11,384 nucleotides of DNA. Origin: an uncultured Bacilli bacterium. Lineage in GTDB: Bacteria; Bacillota_I; Bacilli_A; RF39; UBA660. The translations under genes were made by a program, and so were the position numbers. Below, in pieces: positions 8,309-11,384 of the stretch. The notes under the pieces were generated by a model. It searched no databases. It had not been told where the DNA came from and saw only the letters and a list, made by a program, of their open reading frames with translations. Location of the stretch: positions 1 to 11,384 of the forward strand of contig CANRME010000036.1 of NCBI GenBank assembly GCA_947631655.1. Reading direction: 5' to 3'. Numbering within the stretch: the first letter of the stretch is position 1; every line of letters begins with the position of its first letter.

Positions 8309-9425
8309 AGAAATCCTCCATATGTAATAATTTAACTTGCATATGTTTTGCTAGTTCGTATGCTTCATTTGATATACATCCATCTCCATTCCAATTATGT
8401 AAATTAACAATAATGCTATCTTTTTCTGGTGAAAGACGCATTAATTGTTCTTGACTTAAACAATATTCATAAATAAAAAGCATTTTTTTACCATTGATAA
8501 GAATTTCTCTTAAATTAGTTTCATTTGGGAAACTATAATTAATTTTTTTGTAATTAATATAAGTTAAGGCAAAATTTAGGCTACCTAAACGGACAGATGT
8601 GCGTTTGTAGCATTTGTAGTTATAATAAAATTGGATTAATCTAGGTGTATCTATTAAAAAAACTTTAGTGGATTTTCCATTATCTTTTAACTGAATAAAA
8701 GGCAGTTCTGTTCCTAATGAAATTTTTTCAAATTTTCCTTGTTCTTTTAATTTTTTAATTAAAAGTTCTAGTGATTCTGTTGATGAAATTATAGAATCCA
8801 CAATTGGTTCTACTCCAAATATTGAGTTAATTTCTTCAGGGAAAAGCATTTCCCGTTCTTTTTCTGTATCAAAACGAGTTTGTTCGAATTCATCTACATG
8901 AGCTATAAATTCTTGAATGTATTTTAAGTTGGATTTATATTGGGAAGCATCACGTTGAAATAAATTTAGATTGGCTAAAAAAAGCATTTTTAATTTCTTA
9001 TTGTTTGCTAATATTTTAGGTTCAAATTTATCCCATAATTTACGATGATTTTTTAAATAGTAATTTTCAAATATTGATTTATTTTCCAGAAGTAAAGGAA
9101 CTACTTCTTTTTCTAGTTCTTCAAATGTTTTAAATTTTTTACTAAAGAACTTTTCTAGTTCTTCTTTTCTGATTTTTTTCCAATTTAACATTTCTTCTTT
9201 AGTAAAAGCATGATTTTTATCATATTCGGTATGGCAATTTGGGCATAATAAGATTAAATTTTCATATGAATTGTCTAATGATACGAAATAGACTTCAATA
9301 TGAGCTTTTTCACTTATGTCTCCATTGGTACTAAATAATTCTTTTTTACAATTGGGATTCATACATCTTCCCATGGATTCAGCATATAATTTTCTTTTGA
9401 TATTTTCTTTTATATATCTGCTCAT
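8280..9425 (-). CDS. HNH-nuclease protein with uncharacterised middle and C-terminal domains, partner of MNT
   Basis: A 381-residue protein. The N-terminal HNH domain has a zinc site (C21, C26, C61, C64) and catalytic residues H42 in KAHIEV, N56 in YENLILLC and H65 in CHTEYD, so it should cut nucleic acid. Residues about 110-205 form a helical block (ENKSIFENY, ILANNKKLK, FIAHVDEFE, LFPEEINSIFG). Residues about 235-381 look alpha/beta and end in a strand-helix-strand pattern (SIIVNLHNW, NEAYELAKHMQ, VKLLHMEDF). I cannot assign either region. It is first in a two-gene operon with the MNT gene, which starts inside it. A well-formed promoter and AAGGAG (complement of 9435-9440) support ATG 9425. 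Size and HNH-first order resemble Cap5 (HNH-SAVED) effectors, but I see no decisive SAVED signature and no cyclase. A defence effector or toxin role is inferred. Confidence 0.82.
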   Translation of the reverse strand: MSRYIKENIKRKLYAESMGRCMNPNCKKELFSTNGDISEKAHIEVYFVSLDNSYENLILLCPNCHTEYDKNHAFTKEEMLNWKKIRKEELEKFFSKKFKTFEELEKEVVPLLLENKSIFENYYLKNHRKLWDKFEPKILANNKKLKMLFLANLNLFQRDASQYKSNLKYIQEFIAHVDEFEQTRFDTEKEREMLFPEEINSIFGVEPIVDSIISSTESLELLIKKLKEQGKFEKISLGTELPFIQLKDNGKSTKVFLIDTPRLIQFYYNYKCYKRTSVRLGSLNFALTYINYKKINYSFPNETNLREILINGKKMLFIYEYCLSQEQLMRLSPEKDSIIVNLHNWNGDGCISNEAYELAKHMQVKLLHMEDFYEYINSIKQ

Positions 9426-9461
9426 ACGTCATAACTCCTTATATATTTATTAATTGATAAT

Positions 9462-9490
9462 ATTATAGTAGGGTTTAAATTTTTCGTCAA
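9462..9490 (-). promoter_or_regulatory. Promoter of the HNH-MNT operon
   Basis: On the minus strand: TTGACG (complement of 9485-9490), a 17-bp spacer, then TATAAT (complement of 9462-9467). This is close to the vegetative consensus. A 10-bp palindrome, ATAATATTAT (9457-9466), overlaps the -10 and could be an operator, though palindromes are frequent in such AT-rich DNA. The -35 lies 26 bases from the attR core. Confidence 0.8.
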
Positions 9491-9498
9491 TATTTAAT

Positions 9499-9508
9499 AC
9501 ACATTGAT
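9499..9508. repeat. attP left-arm half of an inverted repeat
   Basis: ACACATTGAT here matches the reverse complement of 308-317 (ATCATTGTGT) at 9 of 10 bases. When the ends are joined in the circle, the two arms flank the core with 18 bases between them. This is a likely recombinase-binding repeat. Confidence 0.5.
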
Positions 9509-9516
9509 TATCACGA

Positions 9517-9526
9517 GGTGGGGAAG
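9517..9526 (+). repeat. Right attachment site core (attR)
   Basis: Second copy of GGTGGGGAAG. Element sequence ending TATCACGA lies to the left, and amidase codons for GAEVIYALRNS continue to the right in the frame that the left fragment needs. Confidence 0.88.
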
Positions 9527-10446
9527 GTGCAGAAGTAATCTATGCTCTACGGAATTCGGATGTACTTCCTAGGATGATAGGTACGGAATTAGAAAAAGAA
9601 GGTCAAACGATAAGAAAATATTATCAAAGGAGATTACCTTCGGATCCATCTAAGGATTATTACTATATGATAAGGAATACTCCTAATACGCAAGCGATGT
9701 TAATAGAATATGGATTTTTAGATAATACAGCAGATGCTAATAAACTTAAAAATAATTGGGAAGAATATGCAGAAGCTGTAGTAAGAGCAGTAGCTAGTTA
9801 TATAGGAGTACCTTATGTAGGTGTTGGTGGTGCTGGAGAATATTATACTGTGGAAAAAGGGGATTCCTTATGGAGTATAGCTCGTAAATTTAATACGACT
9901 GTAGATAAGTTAAAAGAATTGAACAATTTATCTAGTAATCTGTTATCAGTAGGTCAAACTTTAAAAATAAGTGATGATATTGAACCAATGATGGATGGTT
10001 ATTACATAGTTAAGAAAGGAGATACTTTATATAGTATTGCTAGAACTTATGGACTTAGTGTAGCAAAATTAAAAGAATTAAATAATTTAACTTCTAATAA
10101 CTTAAGTGTAGGACAAAGTTTAATAGTAATGGATACTCCTACTACACAAAGTGATGATAATTATTATACTGTAGTTAGTGGAGATACTTTGTATGGAATA
10201 GCTAATAAATTTAATACTACGGTAGATAAAATAAAACAAGCTAATAATCTTACATCTAATAATTTAGCTATAGGAGAGAAGTTAATAATACCAAGTGATA
10301 ATAATTATCAAGTATATACTGTTGTAAGTGGTGATACTCTATATGGAATAGCAAGAAAGTTTAATACGACAGTATCAGAAATAGAAAGTCTAAATAACTT
10401 AAATACTAGCACATTAAGTATTGGTCAAAAACTATTGATTCCTTAA
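9517..10446 (+). pseudogene. N-acetylmuramoyl-L-alanine amidase, 3' fragment with four LysM domains
   Basis: The continuation of the gene begun at 39, open from GGEGAEVIYALRNS at 9517; ATG 9574 is only the first Met after the break. It holds the end of the catalytic domain, including the expected catalytic Glu in MLIEYGFLDN (9706-9708). Four LysM peptidoglycan-binding repeats follow, at about 9841-9969, 10000-10128, 10162-10293 and 10315-10443, the last two being nearly identical. Without the first part it has no zinc site, so any product could bind but not cut cell wall. The restored protein would be about 392 residues (ignoring the 10 extra bases at 54-63) and would lack a signal peptide, as some sporulation-linked or phage-type amidases do. 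No promoter for this fragment is apparent at the junction, because the nearest one points away. Confidence 0.92.
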
Positions 10447-10449
10447 ATA

Positions 10450-10478
10450 TTGATAATTAAATAAATATCTGTTATAAT
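10450..10478 (+). promoter_or_regulatory. Promoter of the SAM-riboswitch transcript
   Basis: TTGATA (10450-10455), a 17-bp spacer, and TATAAT (10473-10478), also preceded by TG to give an extended -10. It starts just after the amidase stop and would begin transcription around 10485, immediately before the aptamer. Confidence 0.85.
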
Positions 10479-10487
10479 ACAAACTAC

Positions 10488-10571
10488 ATCTTATAAAGAG
10501 TGATGGAGGGACTAGCCCTATGAAGTCACACCAACCTATTAAATTAGGTGGTAATGCTAGAGCTATAAGAT
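10488..10571 (+). promoter_or_regulatory. SAM-I-like riboswitch aptamer (P4-less variant)
   Basis: The core AGAGTGATGGAGGGACTAGC, then CCTATGAAG and CCAACC, is the S-box signature. P1 is 8 bp (10488-10495 with 10564-10571). P2 contains GTGA/TCAC (10500-10503, 10526-10529) and GGG/CCC (10508-10510, 10516-10518). P3 is ACCTA/TAGGT (10534-10538, 10545-10549). The P2 loop CTAGC (10512-10516) can pair with GCTAG (10556-10560), matching the known pseudoknot by compensatory bases. Only three bases separate that pseudoknot strand from P1, leaving no room for the usual P4 stem. Bound SAM would stabilise P1 and favour the terminator downstream, switching the gene off. Confidence 0.85.
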
Positions 10572-10605
10572 AACTTTTATACTCAAGTTATCTTGGGTAT
10601 TTTTT
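10567..10605 (+). terminator. Riboswitch expression platform: antiterminator and intrinsic terminator
   Basis: Terminator: ATACTCAAG (10579-10587), loop TTAT, CTTGGGTAT (10592-10600), then a T-run. Competing antiterminator: AAGATAACTT (10567-10576) pairs perfectly over 10 bp with AAGTTATCTT (10585-10594). The antiterminator uses the 3' strand of P1, so SAM binding and antitermination exclude each other. This is a textbook OFF switch. Confidence 0.88.
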
Positions 10606-10632
10606 CTTTTTAAGATGTTAGAAAGGAAATGT

Positions 10633-10845
10633 ATGAAACTAAGTAAGTTACAAGAATTTACCGAAAAAGAAAGAATGGATATTATTCTTAAATTTCAAGA
10701 AGCTTTTTCTGGGGAAGAAAGAGTAGAATTTTTTAAAGAAATGTCTAATGAAGATATTAACTTTTTAATTTATTGTATGGATAATATTCATGGTAAGATT
10801 GCTTATTCAAAGTATTTGAAAAAAGAAAAAGAAAGTCTCCAATAG
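10633..10845 (+). CDS. 70-residue protein of unknown function under SAM riboswitch control
   Basis: I do not recognise a family. The protein (MKLSKLQEFTEKERMD to KEKESLQ) is soluble, charged and predicted mostly helical, with no signal peptide, membrane segment or Cys cluster (a single Cys in LIYCMDN). ATG 10633 is preferred over ATG 10615 because AAAGGAA (10622-10628) sits at ideal spacing before it. It is the only gene on the riboswitch transcript, since a terminator overlaps its stop codon. SAM riboswitches normally control methionine, cysteine or SAM metabolism and transport, so a link to that is inferred from regulation alone. The reading frame plus dedicated control make it a credible gene. 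Confidence 0.75.
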   Translation: MKLSKLQEFTEKERMDIILKFQEAFSGEERVEFFKEMSNEDINFLIYCMDNIHGKIAYSKYLKKEKESLQ

Positions 10846-10853
10846 GGGACTTT
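10832..10853. terminator. Bidirectional terminator between convergent genes
   Basis: AAAGTCTCC (10832-10840) pairs with GGGGACTTT (10845-10853) around an AATA loop, with one G-U pair. T-rich tracts lie on both outer sides: TTTT on the plus strand, and the complement of AAAAAGAAAAAG (10820-10831) on the minus strand. It serves the riboswitch gene and the hydrolase gene, overlapping the stop codons of both. Confidence 0.85.
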
Positions 10854-11275
10854 TAATATAGTTCAGGGCATACACCAGGGTCGGGTTTATAAAAACAATG
10901 GCTTTTATATTTACCAGCATAGTTTTCACCATACCAAGTATCTTTGCATGAGTCTCCGGTTTTTGGAGCATAGAACCATAAAGAATCGGTAGCAGGATGA
11001 TAGTATTCGCCCATGATAACTCTTTTAGCTAAGTTTTTTTCTAAAGTAGTAGCAGTTCCATTAAATAAAGAATTTTTGGTACCAGAGAATTGATTAGGTT
11101 GATATATAGCTTCGGTAAGAGTTCTAATATCTTTAAATGTTTTACAATTAGCGATAACTCTATTTACAATAACATTACCGACCATTAGCATTCCTAAGTT
11201 TCCTTCACTTAAAGCTTCAGCTCGCATAGTTCGTGCGGTTAAATCTAATTCTTTAGATGTATAATTAACTAACAT
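10853..11275 (-). CDS. SleB/CwlJ-family cell wall hydrolase (Hydrolase_2)
   Basis: A 140-residue peptidoglycan hydrolase of the family that includes the spore cortex-lytic enzymes SleB and CwlJ. The conserved N-terminal motif reads ARTMRAEALSEGNLGM, with the likely catalytic E20, followed by VGNVIVNRV and the Gln-Phe motif PNQFSG (60-65). The C-terminal part has the expected SLWFYAP and SHCFYKP segments. Length and absence of a signal peptide are like CwlJ (about 140 residues). GGAGG lies 8 bases upstream of ATG 11275. With the neighbouring signal-less LysM amidase, this suggests a locus of cell wall or spore cortex enzymes, but other sporulation genes are not in view, so a germination role is only inferred. 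Confidence 0.9.
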   Translation of the reverse strand: MLVNYTSKELDLTARTMRAEALSEGNLGMLMVGNVIVNRVIANCKTFKDIRTLTEAIYQPNQFSGTKNSLFNGTATTLEKNLAKRVIMGEYYHPATDSLWFYAPKTGDSCKDTWYGENYAGKYKSHCFYKPDPGVCPELY

Positions 11276-11292
11276 AAGTATTCCTCCACTAT

Positions 11293-11321
11293 ATTATATT
11301 CTTTTACTGTTAAGATTTTAA
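11293..11321 (-). promoter_or_regulatory. Promoter of the cell wall hydrolase gene
   Basis: On the minus strand, TATAAT (complement of 11293-11298), 17-bp spacer, and TTAAAA (complement of 11316-11321) as a moderate -35. The ribosome-binding site and ATG follow within about 20 bases. If the gene is sporulation-controlled, another sigma factor may be used instead. Confidence 0.55.
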
Positions 11322-11358
11322 GAAAATGTTACATTTAATTATTTAATAAAAATTTAAA

Positions 11359-11384
11359 AGCAAGGGTATTATTTCTTCCTTGCT
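11359..11384 (-). terminator. Candidate terminator hairpin at the right edge
   Basis: AGCAAGG (11359-11365) pairs with CCTTGCT (11378-11384). On the minus strand the stem is followed by TTTTAAATTTTTATT, so it could end a minus-strand gene lying to the right. The stem may extend beyond the window, and use on the plus strand cannot be judged. Confidence 0.5.

Larger units (their letters stand above)
298..9526. mobile_element. Serine-recombinase integrative element carrying a type I R-M operon and an HNH-MNT pair
   Basis: A 10-bp direct repeat, GGTGGGGAAG, occurs at 298-307 and 9517-9526, exactly where the amidase coding sequence is lost and regained. Removing one repeat copy and everything between (9219 bp) joins NAGGGE to GAEVIYALRNS in the correct frame, rebuilding an ordinary Amidase_3 domain. 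Between the ends lie hsdRMS, a large serine recombinase, a nucleotidyltransferase and an HNH protein. No relaxase, conjugation, replication or phage genes are visible. Any spread between cells therefore probably depends on another element, while the element's own recombinase supplies integration. Boundaries are read directly from the sequence; present mobility is inferred. Confidence 0.9.

Noticed and set aside
8000..9425. CBASS operon (cyclase plus Cap5 HNH-SAVED)
   Set aside because: The nucleotidyltransferase is only 102 residues, far too short for a CD-NTase, and no clear SAVED signature is seen; kept only as a distant comparison.
298..9526. Conjugative element or prophage
   Set aside because: No relaxase, type IV secretion, replication, capsid, terminase or lysis genes are encoded; the amidase is host sequence split by the insertion.
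9841..10443. CRISPR-like or satellite repeat array
   Set aside because: The repeats are about 44 codons long, in frame and diverged; they are LysM protein domains.
9574..10446. Complete stand-alone LysM protein starting at ATG 9574
   Set aside because: The frame is open and homologous to the amidase back to 9517, and no ribosome-binding site precedes 9574.
10615..10632. Upstream in-frame ATG for the 70-residue protein
   Set aside because: It sits right at the end of the terminator T-tract with no Shine-Dalgarno; ATG 10633 has AAAGGAA at ideal spacing.

Overview
This is a very AT-rich bacterial window. The strong GGAGG-type ribosome-binding sites, TTGACA/TATAAT-type promoters, a LysM amidase, a SleB/CwlJ-type cell wall hydrolase and a SAM riboswitch on a transcription terminator all point to a low-GC Bacillota, perhaps an uncultured gut Bacilli or Clostridia lineage. 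TGG encodes Trp, and TAA, TAG and TGA are all used as stops, so the standard bacterial code applies. I cannot place it to genus.

Layout: (1) Positions 39-307 hold the 5' part of a host N-acetylmuramoyl-L-alanine amidase gene. (2) Positions 298-9526 are a mobile element of about 9.2 kb, bounded by a 10-bp direct repeat (GGTGGGGAAG). It interrupts the amidase in the middle of its catalytic domain. (3) Positions 9517-10446 are the remaining amidase sequence with four LysM repeats. Joining the two halves at the repeat restores the amidase frame exactly. (4) Downstream host DNA carries a P4-less SAM-I-like riboswitch in front of a 70-residue protein of unknown function, a bidirectional terminator, and a convergent SleB/CwlJ-family hydrolase.

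The element carries three units. The first is a complete type I restriction-modification operon, hsdR-hsdM-hsdS, with overlapping genes and an extended -10 promoter. The second is a large serine recombinase of 519 residues, preceded by an overlapping 30-codon ORF that probably supplies its translation start. The third, on the opposite strand, is a two-gene operon encoding an HNH-domain protein with uncharacterised middle and C-terminal domains and a minimal nucleotidyltransferase (MNT), whose start lies inside the HNH gene. I see no conjugation, relaxase, replication or phage structural genes, so this looks like a compact defence-carrying integrative element moved by its own recombinase. The HNH-MNT pair is the best candidate for a little-described system. 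It has an effector-plus-nucleotidyltransferase layout resembling HEPN-MNT toxin-antitoxin pairs or cyclic-nucleotide systems, but matches neither in parts.

In the excised circle, the hsd and HNH-MNT promoters would fire divergently from either side of the attachment site, with the recombinase on the far side. Independently of the element, the amidase start appears broken by about 10 extra bases at 54-63, so excision might not restore a working gene.
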